Assembly: GCA_034509925.1 (NCBI GenBank)
Contig: CM067534.1
Coordinates: 3,182,001-3,246,000, forward strand
Reading direction: 5' to 3'
DNA: 64,000 nucleotides
Source: Hirudinaria manillensis
Lineage: Eukaryota; Annelida; Clitellata; Hirudinida; Hirudinidae
A program made the position numbers and the translations under genes. The notes below the pieces were generated by a model that was not told the origin of the DNA, did not search any database, and saw only the letters and a program-made list of their open reading frames with translations. Shown piece after piece: positions 13,370-24,613 of the stretch (position 1 is the first letter of the stretch; each line of letters begins with the position of its first letter).

Positions 13370-13825
13370 ATGGATCTTCCTTTAAAAGAGATTTTTTTCC
13401 CCGTGTCTCTGTCTAAAGATGACATTGACAAAATGTTTGCTTTCTTTAAAGAACGAGAAATTCAAACAGCACAAGATCTGGCCAAATTTCGATGGAGTGA
13501 CTTGCGAAATGGTCCACTTTTCAACAGCATCGTTATGGACAAATTTAAAACTTTTCTGAAAGCAGGTGAATTTCTAATTTCCTGACCTGAAATAAATGTT
13601 CAATGGAATATATTAATGTATATGCCATTTAAATGTAAAATAAACGATTCAAACAATTAATTAATTAATTAATTAGGTTAACAAATTTGGTTAATTAATT
13701 AATTGGTTAATATATTTATTAATTAATTGGTTAACATATTAATTAATTAATTAATTTATTTATTTTATTTATTTATTGCAGAACATCCAGATGTCTATGC
13801 TGCAATGGAACAAAATAGCTTGTAG
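13370..13825 (+). CDS. small SAM-like protein, two exons (copy 2, intact)
   Basis: Exon 1 is 13,370-13,565 and exon 2 is 13,782-13,825; the coding total is 240 nt (79 residues plus stop). Donor gcag|gtgaat and acceptor ttattgcag|aacatc are canonical, and the junction makes a Glu codon in phase. The start ATG is about 70 bp after a TATA box. Residues about 16-63 (SKDDIDKMFAFF, IQTAQDLAKFRWSDL, MDKFKTFLKA) are helical with the spacing of a SAM-like bundle. That family assignment is my inference from pattern, not a database match. The C-terminus HPDVYAAMEQNSL is conserved in all four copies of the window. Its function is unknown. An AATAAA lies at about 13,896. An alternative start would lie near the codon equivalent to Met1 of the 47.3-kb copy, but here that codon is GTG. 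Confidence 0.6.
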
Positions 13826-14077
13826 CTTTTGGCAATAATACAAGCAATTTAAGACATCAACATGGAAACTTGAACAAAAATCCTTCCTCTGAGAATAAAA
13901 ACTACAAGTCATCAAATTTGAAAATCAAATTTCATGTTATAAATTGACTTTCTAATGACTATTGAAAAGTTTTTTGGTGCATAATTTTGTAAATTCTTTA
14001 TTAATTATTAACTTCAACAATAAAAATATTTCTTCGTGACAAATTTAAACCTAGTTTTCTTTATAAACGAAAATCCA

Positions 14078-14285
14078 AGATTAGACTCCTTCTGGATATT
14101 ATAGTAAACACTGAGGCTTCTTCCGTCTTTCAACTGCTTTCACGCAAGGATGAGTGTCTGCTGATCTGGTGGAATACCTTTCTTGTCTGCGATCTTCGCT
14201 TTTACGTTCTCAATGGAAAATAGATTGGTTCTACTTCCAGAGTTTTCCAGGTTTTGCGTGTAAGCGTCTTTGCAAAGACCTGCAC
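14078..14285 (-). pseudogene. ubiquitin pseudogene (copy 1)
   Basis: Read on the minus strand from 14,285, the frame gives VQVFAKTLTRKTWKTLEVEP, then, after a frameshift, IENVKAKIADKKGIPPDQQ, TLILA, a stop, KQLKDGRSLSVYYNIQKES. This is the ubiquitin fold with its diagnostic KTLTGKT, IENVKAKIQDKEGIPPDQQ and QLEDGRTLSDYNIQKEST blocks. The frameshift, the in-frame stop and loss of the LRLRGG tail make it non-functional. It lies tail-to-tail with the small two-exon gene. The same pair recurs at 47.3-48.3 kb, so both were copied as one unit. Confidence 0.75.
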
Positions 14286-14696
14286 GATTAATATTCTGTG
14301 GATCTGTGAAAAATACAGTCGCGTTTGTTTGGTCTCCGTTTACATGTGTTCTTGAAGGAATAAAAAGAAAGTTTAAGAAAAAACAAGTTTAACCTTTTTA
14401 AAAATTAGTTTACTTACCAATAGTCACTATTTGTTTTTGTTAATTCTTTTTATTGATATTTGCTGTTCAAATCTATGACTGAGGGTTAATGTTTACCTGA
14501 TGTCAGACTATTACTGAGTCAGGTGAGTCAGTTCACATGGAACTCTCTAGATTTCAAAACTAAACGTTTGATTTTATCAAGCATTTTAATTTCTATGAAA
14601 TATACTCGAATTACTTCTTGGAGTTAATAAGTTTGCAACAGAAAATTTTGAAATAAACGAATACTTGAAATGAATTTCAATGTAAAATGAATATAT

Positions 14697-14895
14697 TGTA
14701 ATAACCCGGGTTCCTCAAACAATGTACAATGCTCAAATGTCTAAGAATTGAAATCTGCTGTTTCTCTTACTCTCGCTCTGTTTTCCGAGATAAATCTATT
14801 TGTCGAGGTTCATAACCAAAGAGTCTGAATAGTAATTAATTATTTAATTAATTATAAAATTATATTGCCACTAAATTTAATTAATTACTAAATGA
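14697..14895 (-). mobile_element. degenerate, truncated solo LTR
   Basis: The plus-strand sequence begins TGTAATAACCCGGG and follows the 297-bp LTR of the 38-39.8 kb element (aaatgtctaag, gaaatctgctgtt, ctctcgctct, accaaagagtctgaatag, ttatattgccactaaat) with many substitutions and a deletion of about 50 bp. The other terminus (GGATCCAACA) is missing. It is an old relative of the young element, on the same strand, inserted into the duplicated 12.8-14.7 kb block: the 48.7-kb copy lacks it. Confidence 0.7.
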
Positions 14896-14899
14896 ATAA

Positions 14900-17575
14900 C
14901 ATTATCCTTATAATCGTTATATGTCGGGTTTCAATATCATATAGAAAAGTACATGAAATGAATTTCAGTGCTAAATGTATTAATTTTTAAATAATATGAA
15001 TCAAGATTTATTGGAATAATTTAAAAAGAAACTTCTTTGCCTTTGCGAAAGCTTTTAGTTATAAGTTATAAATCACCATCCAATATTCCTAAAATGCTTT
15101 GGTGTCCTTATGGAAGACTTTGCCTTCGTCAATTATTCCAACAAAACCACAGGTCCACACACGATCGAGAACCGCTTGGCGCCCAAAAAAAAACTAATTC
15201 TCCAGCACGTACAAAGGATTATCCCTACTCGTATATTATTTCAGTTTCACGACCACAACTTTTACAGGTGTTTCAGCACCAACTTAAATTTTCGTAATTT
15301 GTTATGTATTATTTTATCGAAACGGATTTTGAAGTTGATCATAATAATAACTATTATTATAATTAAATAATAATAATTAAAATTAAATGATATTAATAAT
15401 AATAACTTTACTTTTTGTCCGCAATACCGATCTGGTCCTGTTGTCCTTGTCATGTTGGGGAGGGTGTTGGTAAATGATATGGTTATGACTATTCGGAGAG
15501 CATCGTTAGCAATCTTTAGTTTTGAAGTATTTGGTATGAAGATATCTTTATTTCTTGTTAGGGGTCAAAGGATTTAAAATGGATCGCCATGATTTTGAAA
15601 CTCTAAATAATCGTTTTTAATATACGTGCTTCGCTCGGCTTTGCAAACTAATGTTATATCAAAAGTTAAAATTCACTTCAAATTCGTTCGGCTTCAAGAA
15701 TGGGTGATATTTTAAAGAGAGGTTGAACACGTGAACCGCATCATATTTTAGAGAAAGCGAGTAATTTGTGGATGTCCCTAGAGGACTAGTTTTAAATTAT
15801 TTCAATTTTATTTTGTTTTACTCACCCATACATCTACGGTTAGGTGGCCAATCAGGCCGAATCACGCAGTCCTGACAAGCGAATCCGCGCAAAAAATGAG
15901 TGCGCATTATAATCTGACGATCCCTCCACAGATTAGGTCAGTCGTTAAAACATCATTATCAAGCCCGCCACGTCCACTAGGACAAATTCATAACATCGAA
16001 ATCAAGATTTTTCATAGATTACGTGTAAAAATAAAACTTTTTGTCTAAAACTGTACTTTACTGTACATAAAAGCATTTTAGTAATTAACATAATTAATAA
16101 ACAGAGAATAAGCCTGGAAGACAAAAGAATGTCTATGTGCATTTAATAACGGATAATAGACAACTACAAATTAATTTTATTTAAGCCCGGTATCGCCAGC
16201 CAATCACAATTAGGTCTTGGCCCTTTCTAACATTCACTCGTCCATAACAAACCCGCCGCTAGATGGCCACCAAAAACAAAAGTTGAGGAAAACACCCCGA
16301 ACAGCATGAGAACGACTTACAAAGCTGAAATATTTCACAACTTCTTGGAACACCAAACGAGGTGTTTCTCGTTGGGGTACATTTCAGAATGTTTTAAAAG
16401 TCATTACATTTATTCTCAGCGATGATAACAAGGATTATCTTCATTACCATCGCCATCATCATCGTCATCATAACCACCTCATTAATAAGTAATACACGAA
16501 CAGTTTGGTGAAGATATTCGTTATTTAATAAAGTTTTTAAGCACATTACTACTCGTAATGATAATGATGATAACAATAATAATTATTAAATTAAGTATTA
16601 TTATTGTTATTAATAATTAACTATAAGAAATATCAACGGCCATTTAGATCAGTCAATTTATAAAATATTAAAATTAACTAAGAATGATTTGATAAATAAT
16701 GCTAAACAATAGATGAATAGCTTCATTTTAAGTCCTATCGTATAATGAATTTCTCTTGGGTTTTTTTGACAATGGGAAGGTTCCTACGCGACAGGCAAGA
16801 TATGATTGGTTATCCAATAACGTAATTTTTATAAGACACTTAGTTAATCGAGAAACAAATTAATTACATAAGTTACAAAATGAAGTTATAAACCAGAGCC
16901 GTTGCAGCGAGACCGGATGTCACAACCGCAAACACAAATTGGCCCTTCATAAATTTAATTGAATAATCCTGCGCCAAACTAAGGTCTCCATTGAATACTC
17001 CTTAAATGTTTTGGTATCCTGATATAAGAATTTGCCTTCAATAATTATTCCATTCAAATACCAACAAAACCACACATCCACACACGATCGAGTACCGGTT
17101 GGCACCCAATATAAAAACATGTAGCTCTTCTCCACGGATAATGGATTATCCCTCCTCGTACATTATTTCAGTTTCAGACCACAACTAGTAGACGTTATTC
17201 AGCACAAACTTTCAATTTCGTCAATTAATTAGTAAATGATGATGGGGATGCTGTTGATCTCGAAACAGATTTCATGACGATGTTCTCTGTTCGCCATCTA
17301 GCGATTGATAATTGGTAAATGTGTGCTTATAATAACGAAAAAATACAACCACTAATAATTTTTGTAAGCCCAGCGTCACCAGCCAATCACAATCAGCATT
17401 TGACCCATTATAAAATTCTCGAGGCCAGAACAAATCCGCCGATCCACGGCGTCCATAAATAGAGAAAAATATCAAAAATCAATCACGACCAGATTGCAAG
17501 GCTTAAATATTTCATACTTTCTTGGAACACCATACGAATTGTCTATGATGATGATGACAATAATAATAATAATAT
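14900..17575. repeat. mosaic of repeat modules, no gene seen
   Basis: 14,945-15,240 matches about 5105-5400. 15,385-15,690 matches 6360-6660. 15,690-16,050 then switches to the sequence of 9170-9540, and 16,070-16,700 to the module copy like 9560-10,200. 16,860-17,110 matches 62-300 and 36.75 kb. These abrupt switches are what ectopic recombination between repeats leaves behind. No coding sequence supported. Confidence 0.6.
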
Positions 17576-18226
17576 TTATTAATGATTTCACAAATATTAT
17601 GTGTTGATATATTGAATGTAATGAAAATGCGTTGAGTTATCCTGCTGCTATAAGCAGTATGCCATCTGTGGAATGTTCACTTAATATTTACATTCTGTGA
17701 AAATTAAGTGAAACAGTAAAATAAACTTAAAATAATGTAAATTAGCATTACTAATGCAACAGTAGACAATTACACAAACAGGTTAAAGTGCTTATGGTGT
17801 TCAATACTTGATTGAGGCAATCGTATACATCGGCAATACTGACACTTACGATTGTTCCAACACTTCTCGAGGTTTTGATTAGATGAAATGTGGATGAAGG
17901 TGTTAGAGTCCAGAAATTATTTAAAATCTCTTATATATTCATGACAGAGCTTGTAAATTAACCCCGTGAAATATTAAATTAAAAATTATTTCTTTAGACC
18001 GAAACACCTTTGCTAGACATGGCCATGTGTCTTTACCTTTGAGCTTCGTTGCTTCGTGCTCTGGACGTCACCGTCAAGAACCTTGGTACTTTATCATATT
18101 TTTGGATCCGATAAGCGGATGCTTTTTGTTAATTCCGGGTCATCACGATGAGTTGGTTAAAATGCTTGCGACTGGAGGACTTGAGTTGAGACTCGTATCT
18201 GTCGGGTTACAATATCATATTAGGGG

Positions 18227-18321
18227 GGTATCGGGAAAATTCACCGAACGAAAAATTCATCGCGCGGAAAATGGATGCCAGCGCGATGAACTTTCCGGCG
18301 ATGAATTTTCCGATAACCGGT
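18227..18321. mobile_element. fold-back element of iterated GGAAAATTCATCG (copy 2)
   Basis: Paralogue of the hairpin at 4685-4780, carried by the segmental duplication. A few substitutions bring it nearer the apparent consensus (aaaattcaccgaacg, gaattttccgataacc), so the copy at 4.7 kb has probably drifted. Confidence 0.55.
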
Positions 18322-19154
18322 AGGGAATGATCATGGAGCGATAGTACCGGGACAAATGAATAAAAATTGAAAATATATCAAATTGTGAATTACAATCAGT
18401 ACTTTAATTTAAATTAATATAATAATAGTAACATCTCGAATAATTTACTCGAGCAAAATCAAAAAGATAAAGTACTGAAACTGTACTGTACTGTTAGTAA
18501 CTCAAAGTTATATTTAAAGTTCCATGGGTAGTCACAGATTCGTTAAAAGATCCCATCATCATAATTCGGATTAATATTCATTAAGCGACTTTAGGTCTTT
18601 TCCCCTAATTTAGAAACGTAACAAAACGAGCGCAGAAAAATTTCATATGAAAAAGTACATGAAATGAATTGCTAAATTGTATTAATTTTAAAATAATATT
18701 AATCAAGATTTATTCGAATAATTTTAAAAGAAACTCCTTTGCCTTTGCGAAAGCTTTTAGTTATAAGTTATAAGTCACCATCCAATATTTCTAAAATGCT
18801 TTGGTGTCCTTATGGAAGACTTTGCCTTCGTCAATTATTCCATTCCAATTCCAACAAAACCACAGATCCACACACGATCGAGAGCCGCATGGCGCCCAAA
18901 ATAAAAATTAAATCTTCTACACGGACATTGGATTATCAACCCTCGTATATTATATATATTATATGTATATATATATTATTTCGTACTCGCTATTATCTCT
19001 TTTCTGTTGGGGCAAGTGTTGGCATGTTGATATGGTGATAGAGAGTATTTTTCCATCCATAATTTTGAAATATTCGTTACGAAGCTCTGTTTAATTATTT
19101 ACCCGGGGTTTAAATCCAAACCTGAAAAGGATTTGAAATGGAACGCCATGATAT

Positions 19155-19375
19155 TGTTGGATCCCTGACATTAATTAATTAATTAAATAATTAATTAATT
19201 AAGTTTAGTTAATATTCAGAATCTTTTATTTCGAAGTCGTATCTAGCGATTCGAGTCATTAGGCAGTTCCGTCGGGACAAGCAATCGACCAAATCGTCCA
19301 GCCGTATTTGCCATTAGTTAAATCCAATAAAGATATCCTTACGTTAATTAATTCATCAGACCCCGGGTTACAACA
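19155..19375 (+). repeat. 5' LTR of the Gypsy element
   Basis: 221 bp, TG...CA ends (TGTTGGATCC ... GGTTACAACA), with a TTAATTAA-rich start and a poly(A) signal AATAAA at 19,326-19,331. Identical to the 3' LTR. Its first 10 bp and its last 14 bp or so resemble the ends of the LTRs at 38-39.8 kb, but the middle differs. Confidence 0.95.
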
Positions 19376-19394
19376 TTGGTGTCAGGAGTGGGAT
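19376..19394 (+). promoter_or_regulatory. primer binding site, complementary to tRNA-Leu 3' end
   Basis: TGGTGTCAGGAGTGGGAT (from 19,377) is the exact complement of a tRNA 3' end ATCCCACTCCTGACA plus CCA, which is the acceptor and T-arm of animal tRNA-Leu(CAG). It lies one base after the 5' LTR, the normal spacing. The same 18 bases prime the minus-strand element at 39,455-39,472. Confidence 0.85.
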
Positions 19395-19455
19395 TTAGCG
19401 TCGTAAAGGGATATCGATTCACTAGAGGTAAAAACAGCGAGTTTTAACGACAGAA

Positions 19456-22400
19456 ATGGGACCTAAGATACTGGAAGATTTGCGCGTTCCCGATTTGAGA
19501 CGAGAACTAAGGAATCGAGGCCTGGATGCAACTGGCCTAAAAGCCGAACTACAAGGACGGCTCGAGGAATGGCTTTTGGAAAATAATCACGATCCGTCGG
19601 AGTATGAATTTGGGGTTCACAAAGAAAAACAATGGGAAAAACAATTGGAAACCCTTCAGACTGCTATGAAAGCCGACAATAATGCCCTGATTTGCGGCTT
19701 GAATGCTTTGCGGTCAGATATGAAATGTGACATTGATACTCTGCGGTCGGATATGAAATCAGATATAACCAACTTCCAGGTAGCCATGGATGTTTTACGG
19801 GAGCAGGTAAAGACAGACGTAGCCAAATGCCAGACATCCGTGGATGTTCTGCGTGAAGAGGTAAAAACGGACGTAGCCAACCTCAGATCATCCAAGGAGA
19901 TGGCCGACCTGAGAAAGGTTAAAGCAGAATTAGATGCACTAAAAGAAGAGCAGAGGAGGGAAATAGAGAAGTTTAAAAAATACAATGAATCGAAAACAGA
20001 GACATATGGAAGAGAGAAAACGACAAGACCACCATTATTCGACGGACAAGGGCCATGGGCAGTGTTCAGACATCAGTTTGAAACTGCCGCTGAACGTAAC
20101 AAGTGGACCGAAGAGGAAAAAGCAACAGAACTGATAATGGTACTGCGAGGAAGGGCAGCCGAGCTTTTGCAAACAATGCTCCACTGTAAAGCCTATTCAG
20201 AAATAGCAGAAGCAATGGAAAGAAGATTTGGGAATGGCCACATGCTGGAAGTACATAAAAACGAATTAAAAAACCGTACGCAAAAACAGGGCGAATCACT
20301 CCAAGAATTAGAAGCTGACGTCAGAAGGCTCGCATACTTAGCCCATCCAGGACAGTCAACGGATTTCATTGAAAACATTATAACTGACGCCTTCGTTGAT
20401 GGGATAAGGGATGCGGAAACCAAAATGGCACTAAAAATTCATGGAATAAAGGCCAGCCATGAAGCATTGGCGTTTGCAATCTCCATGGAAGCGGCAAGAG
20501 CCTCAATCCAAAAAAGCTTGAATGTAAAGAAAATTGAAGCTCAGGAAGACAGAGGCAAGGAGAAAGATAAAGATAATGACAAAGACAGAGAGATGATTAC
20601 AAAAATAGCTCGACAAATCAATGACCTCAGCAAGCCCCAAAGAAACTTAAGATTCCAGGTAGTAGATAGAAGACCAAGGTGCTTCAGGTGCAACAAGCCT
20701 GGCCATTTAGCCCGAGAATGTAGAACGACCTTCTCCAAAAATCGGCAGTACTGGAGAGAGCCCTATAAATCAGAAAAACCTGAAGCTACCAATTTTAAGG
20801 GGCAAAGATCGTTTCAGCAAACTCGAAATGCCCCACTCGTCTTTCACGTTACAGCATTAGGAAAAGGATCATCACTAGAGGTTAAAGGGAAAATTGGAGG
20901 GAAAGAATATAATCTTGTAATAGACACAGGGGCATCTACTTCTATTGTCCAACCAAAGTTGGCAAGAAACAGTAAAGTAACGACCAACAACTACAAGCTA
21001 AAAACAGCCACCGGAGAATTAGTGCCAGTTCAAGGAACCACAACTATTACAGTGGATTTAGGAGGCAAGTCATTCGAACAGGAATTTATGATAGCCAATA
21101 TAACAGACGAATGTATACTGGGATTGGATTTCATGCGACGCTATGGAATTTCCATTGACATGAAGGGCGGCACCCTTCAACAAGGAGCAATGGAGATTCC
21201 TCTACACTACGGAAGTACAGAAGTCAAAGACACGTTTGTAAAAGTATTACAAAACGAGACCATCCCGGCACAGTCGGAAAGCTTAATTTGGGGCGGGCTA
21301 GAAGGCGACTATACAAAATTTGGTATAGGAGCAGTCGAAGATCAATCGGGCATTGGCCAAGGACTACTAATAGGACGAGCACTAGTCAAGCTGAACACCG
21401 GCAGAGTTCCACTGAGGGTAATGAATCTATCTGACCAGGAACAACAGATCAAAGCAGGAACACCTATCGCACTTTGCAGGAACGTGGAACGCATATTAAC
21501 ATTAGATGGAAGTGGAAATAAGCATATCAAAAGGGATACTATGTCTAAACCATTAATGGACAATCTCCTGAAAGATTTAGACAAAACTCTACAAAAAGAA
21601 GATTATCAACAAGCGAAAAATCTGCTTAGCGAATTTCAGGATATAATGGCTGAACAAGACAGCCCTTTGGGTAGGACTAACCTCGTGCAACATCAAATAA
21701 ATACTGCCGGTGCTAAACCCATTCGACAAAACCCCCGTCCACTTCCTTTAGCTACAAGAGCAAACGCCAAGGAAATGATAAAAGAAATGCAAGACCAAGG
21801 GGTTATTGAACCGTCAAATAGCCCCTGGAGCTCACCGGTGGTACTCGTTAAGAAGAAAGACGGATCACTTCGTTTTTGTGTCGACTATAGAAAGCTGAAC
21901 GAAATGACACTTAAGGACAGCTACCCCTTACCTAGAATCGATGACACTTTAGACACTCTCTCGGGATCAAAAATTTTTTCCACATTAGATCTCAAAAGTG
22001 GTTACTGGCAAGTGGAGTTACATCCTGACGATAAAGAAAAAACGGCTTTCTCGACAGGTGAAGGACTATGGCAATTCACTGTCATGCCGTTCGGGCTATG
22101 CAATGCCCCAGCAACGTTTGAAAGATTAATGGAACATATACTAAGGGGACTCAATTGGAAAGTATGCCTAGTATATTTGGATGACATAATTGTTGTCGGA
22201 AAAACATTTGGAGAACATTTAGACAACCTCCGAGAAGTATTTAGTAGGATTAGAGAGGCAGGCATGAAACTGAGTCCAAAGAAATGCTCACTCTTTAAAA
22301 AAGAAGTCAAATACCTTGGCCATATCGTGTCTTCTGAAGGTGTTAGTACAGATCCAGATAAAGTCGAGGTAGTAAAAAATTGGCCTGTACCCAAAAATAT

Positions 22401-24381
22401 CCAGGAACTTCAAAGCTTCTTAGGACTTTGTACCTATTACAGACGATTTATTGCCAACTTTTCAAACATCGCAAAAAGCCTTCATGAGCTTACTGTAAAA
22501 GGCAAACCATTTATCTGGAACGACAGCTGTGAAAAAGCATTTGATAATCTGAAAGAAGCTATGACAACGGCACCGATCCTGGCATATCCTATTCCCGGAT
22601 TACCTTTTATCCTCGATACAGATGCCAGTAACTGTGGAATCGGAGCAGTTCTTTCCCAGAAAGTTGAAAATGAAGAAAAAGTTCTAGCATTTTATAGCCG
22701 CTCACTGTCTAAAGCGGAAAGGAACTATTGCGTGACCCGGAGAGAATTATTAGCAGCAGTAGAATCCATGAAACATTTCCAAAAATATCTTTTGGGCCAG
22801 CCGTTTTTGCTAAGAACGGATCACGCCTCCCTGAGGTGGCTGCTAAACTTTAAAAACCCAGAAGGTCAGATGGCGAGGTGGATTGAAAAACTACAGGGTT
22901 TTCAGTTCAATATTGAACACAGGAGAGGTCAAATACACAACAACGCTGATGCGCTATCACGACGTCCTTGTCCACTTAACTGCAGACACTGCAACAACGC
23001 AGAGAAAAAACAGGAAACCGAAGAATGTCGACAAATTCGTATCACGGCTCCCGAACCCTGGACGGAAAGCGGGTTACGAGATCTACAATTAAGAGACGAA
23101 GCACTTGCACCCATACTACAGTGGATGGAGGCTGGGGTGAAACCAGATTGGCAACAGATAGCGGAGCACGGAGAAGTTACTAAGTCCTATTGGGCACAGT
23201 GGGATTCCTTGAGAATTAGTAATGGACTCCTACATAGGAAGTGGGAAACAGAGGATGGCACCGACTATCACCTTCAAATAGTACTTCCGAGATCTTGCGT
23301 CTCTGAGGTGTTACAAGAATTCCATAACGGAACCTCAGGTGGACACCTGGGAGTGAATAAAACCATCAGGAAGGTGAGGGAGAGGTTTTACTGGTTGCAC
23401 TACAAACAAGACGTTGAGGAGTGGTGTAGGAATTGCAATAATTGCGCAACCAGTAAAGGACCTCAAAAGAAGACTAAAGGTCTAATGCAACCTTATAATG
23501 TGGGAGTACCTTTTGAAAGAATAGCTTTGGATATTGCCGGACCATTCCCTGCATCAAAGAAGGGAAATCGGTACATTTTAGTGATCAGCGATTACTTCAC
23601 CAAATGGACTGAAGCGTTTGCACTGCCAAATCAGGAGGCGGAAAATGTAGCTGATGCTCTCGTAAATAATTGGATTAGTCGATTCGGGGTGCCATTAGAG
23701 CTACATTCGGACCAAGGAAGGAATTTCGAGTCGAAAATATTTCAAGAGCTATGCGAAAACCTTGGAATCCATAAGACAAGAACCACTGCATTACATCCGC
23801 AATCGGACGGTATGGTCGAGAGATTTAATAGGACCATGGAACAGTATTTGTCAAAAATGGTAAGTGAACAGCAAGATGACTGGGACAGATACCTACCACT
23901 TTTCCTTATGGCCTACCGGACAGCCGTGCATAAAACGACAGGAATCAGTCCATCGAAAATGACATTCGGGAGGGAGATTCGTCTTCCTGCCGATATGATG
24001 TTCGGAAGAGCAGAAGAACCTAAGTCGGCATGTGACTACGTTTCAAGCCTAAGAAATACACTTGCCGACACACATCAGGTTGCCCGGAAAAATATAAGTG
24101 TTAATAGCGATCAAGCCAAAGCGAGATACGATAGGCAAGCCAATGATGTAAGTTTTAAAGAAGATGAACTAGTCTGGCTATACAACCCCCAACGAAGAAA
24201 AGGGAAGTCGCCAAAGTTACAAAAAGATTGGGAAGGACCATACCGAATCATAAAGAAAATAAACGACGTGGTATACCGCATACAGAAGTCAGCAAGGACT
24301 AGAATGAAAGTGGTCCACAGCAATCGTTTAGCAAAATATCACGGAGAAACAGAACAGCCTGTTCGGGACGAACAGATTTAA
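19456..24381 (+). CDS. gag-pol: Gag-Pol polyprotein of the Gypsy element
   Basis: One 1641-residue frame; start ATG is the first after the leader. Residues about 5-42 match the SAP motif (LRVPDLRRELRNRGLD, then GLKAELQGRL), a DNA-binding helix pair unusual in Gag. A coiled-coil-like part (about 60-175) and a capsid-like region (about 195-350) follow. Then come the zinc knuckle C409-X2-C-X4-H-X4-C422, protease DTGAS at D490, and RT with catalytic D845 and YLDD (907-910). RNase H begins at DTDAS (D1054). Integrase has an H1290/H1297/C1327/C1330-type zinc motif and D1359, D1419, E1455 (35-residue spacing). A GPY/F-like module sits near 1594. All key catalytic residues are present. The stop is 11 bases before the 3' LTR. 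No frameshift separates gag from pol, so a ratio control other than frameshifting is implied. Shadow frames on the minus strand are ignored. Confidence 0.95.
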   Translation: MGPKILEDLRVPDLRRELRNRGLDATGLKAELQGRLEEWLLENNHDPSEYEFGVHKEKQWEKQLETLQTAMKADNNALICGLNALRSDMKCDIDTLRSDMKSDITNFQVAMDVLREQVKTDVAKCQTSVDVLREEVKTDVANLRSSKEMADLRKVKAELDALKEEQRREIEKFKKYNESKTETYGREKTTRPPLFDGQGPWAVFRHQFETAAERNKWTEEEKATELIMVLRGRAAELLQTMLHCKAYSEIAEAMERRFGNGHMLEVHKNELKNRTQKQGESLQELEADVRRLAYLAHPGQSTDFIENIITDAFVDGIRDAETKMALKIHGIKASHEALAFAISMEAARASIQKSLNVKKIEAQEDRGKEKDKDNDKDREMITKIARQINDLSKPQRNLRFQVVDRRPRCFRCNKPGHLARECRTTFSKNRQYWREPYKSEKPEATNFKGQRSFQQTRNAPLVFHVTALGKGSSLEVKGKIGGKEYNLVIDTGASTSIVQPKLARNSKVTTNNYKLKTATGELVPVQGTTTITVDLGGKSFEQEFMIANITDECILGLDFMRRYGISIDMKGGTLQQGAMEIPLHYGSTEVKDTFVKVLQNETIPAQSESLIWGGLEGDYTKFGIGAVEDQSGIGQGLLIGRALVKLNTGRVPLRVMNLSDQEQQIKAGTPIALCRNVERILTLDGSGNKHIKRDTMSKPLMDNLLKDLDKTLQKEDYQQAKNLLSEFQDIMAEQDSPLGRTNLVQHQINTAGAKPIRQNPRPLPLATRANAKEMIKEMQDQGVIEPSNSPWSSPVVLVKKKDGSLRFCVDYRKLNEMTLKDSYPLPRIDDTLDTLSGSKIFSTLDLKSGYWQVELHPDDKEKTAFSTGEGLWQFTVMPFGLCNAPATFERLMEHILRGLNWKVCLVYLDDIIVVGKTFGEHLDNLREVFSRIREAGMKLSPKKCSLFKKEVKYLGHIVSSEGVSTDPDKVEVVKNWPVPKNIQELQSFLGLCTYYRRFIANFSNIAKSLHELTVKGKPFIWNDSCEKAFDNLKEAMTTAPILAYPIPGLPFILDTDASNCGIGAVLSQKVENEEKVLAFYSRSLSKAERNYCVTRRELLAAVESMKHFQKYLLGQPFLLRTDHASLRWLLNFKNPEGQMARWIEKLQGFQFNIEHRRGQIHNNADALSRRPCPLNCRHCNNAEKKQETEECRQIRITAPEPWTESGLRDLQLRDEALAPILQWMEAGVKPDWQQIAEHGEVTKSYWAQWDSLRISNGLLHRKWETEDGTDYHLQIVLPRSCVSEVLQEFHNGTSGGHLGVNKTIRKVRERFYWLHYKQDVEEWCRNCNNCATSKGPQKKTKGLMQPYNVGVPFERIALDIAGPFPASKKGNRYILVISDYFTKWTEAFALPNQEAENVADALVNNWISRFGVPLELHSDQGRNFESKIFQELCENLGIHKTRTTALHPQSDGMVERFNRTMEQYLSKMVSEQQDDWDRYLPLFLMAYRTAVHKTTGISPSKMTFGREIRLPADMMFGRAEEPKSACDYVSSLRNTLADTHQVARKNISVNSDQAKARYDRQANDVSFKEDELVWLYNPQRRKGKSPKLQKDWEGPYRIIKKINDVVYRIQKSARTRMKVVHSNRLAKYHGETEQPVRDEQI

Positions 24382-24392
24382 GGAGGGGGTAA
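24381..24392 (+). other. polypurine tract
   Basis: AAGGAGGGGGTAA lies directly against the 3' LTR and overlaps the stop codon by a base. It is the expected plus-strand primer site. The matching AAGGAGGGGGCAG precedes the LTR of the minus-strand element at 38,352-38,364. Confidence 0.85.
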
Positions 24393-24613
24393 TGTTGGAT
24401 CCCTGACATTAATTAATTAATTAAATAATTAATTAATTAAGTTTAGTTAATATTCAGAATCTTTTATTTCGAAGTCGTATCTAGCGATTCGAGTCATTAG
24501 GCAGTTCCGTCGGGACAAGCAATCGACCAAATCGTCCAGCCGTATTTGCCATTAGTTAAATCCAATAAAGATATCCTTACGTTAATTAATTCATCAGACC
24601 CCGGGTTACAACA
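24393..24613 (+). repeat. 3' LTR of the Gypsy element
   Basis: 221 bp, identical to the 5' LTR. The poly(A) signal AATAAA is at 24,564-24,569. It is followed by the ATAT target duplication and the sequence that continues arm A (tgaaactataaaagag). Confidence 0.95.
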
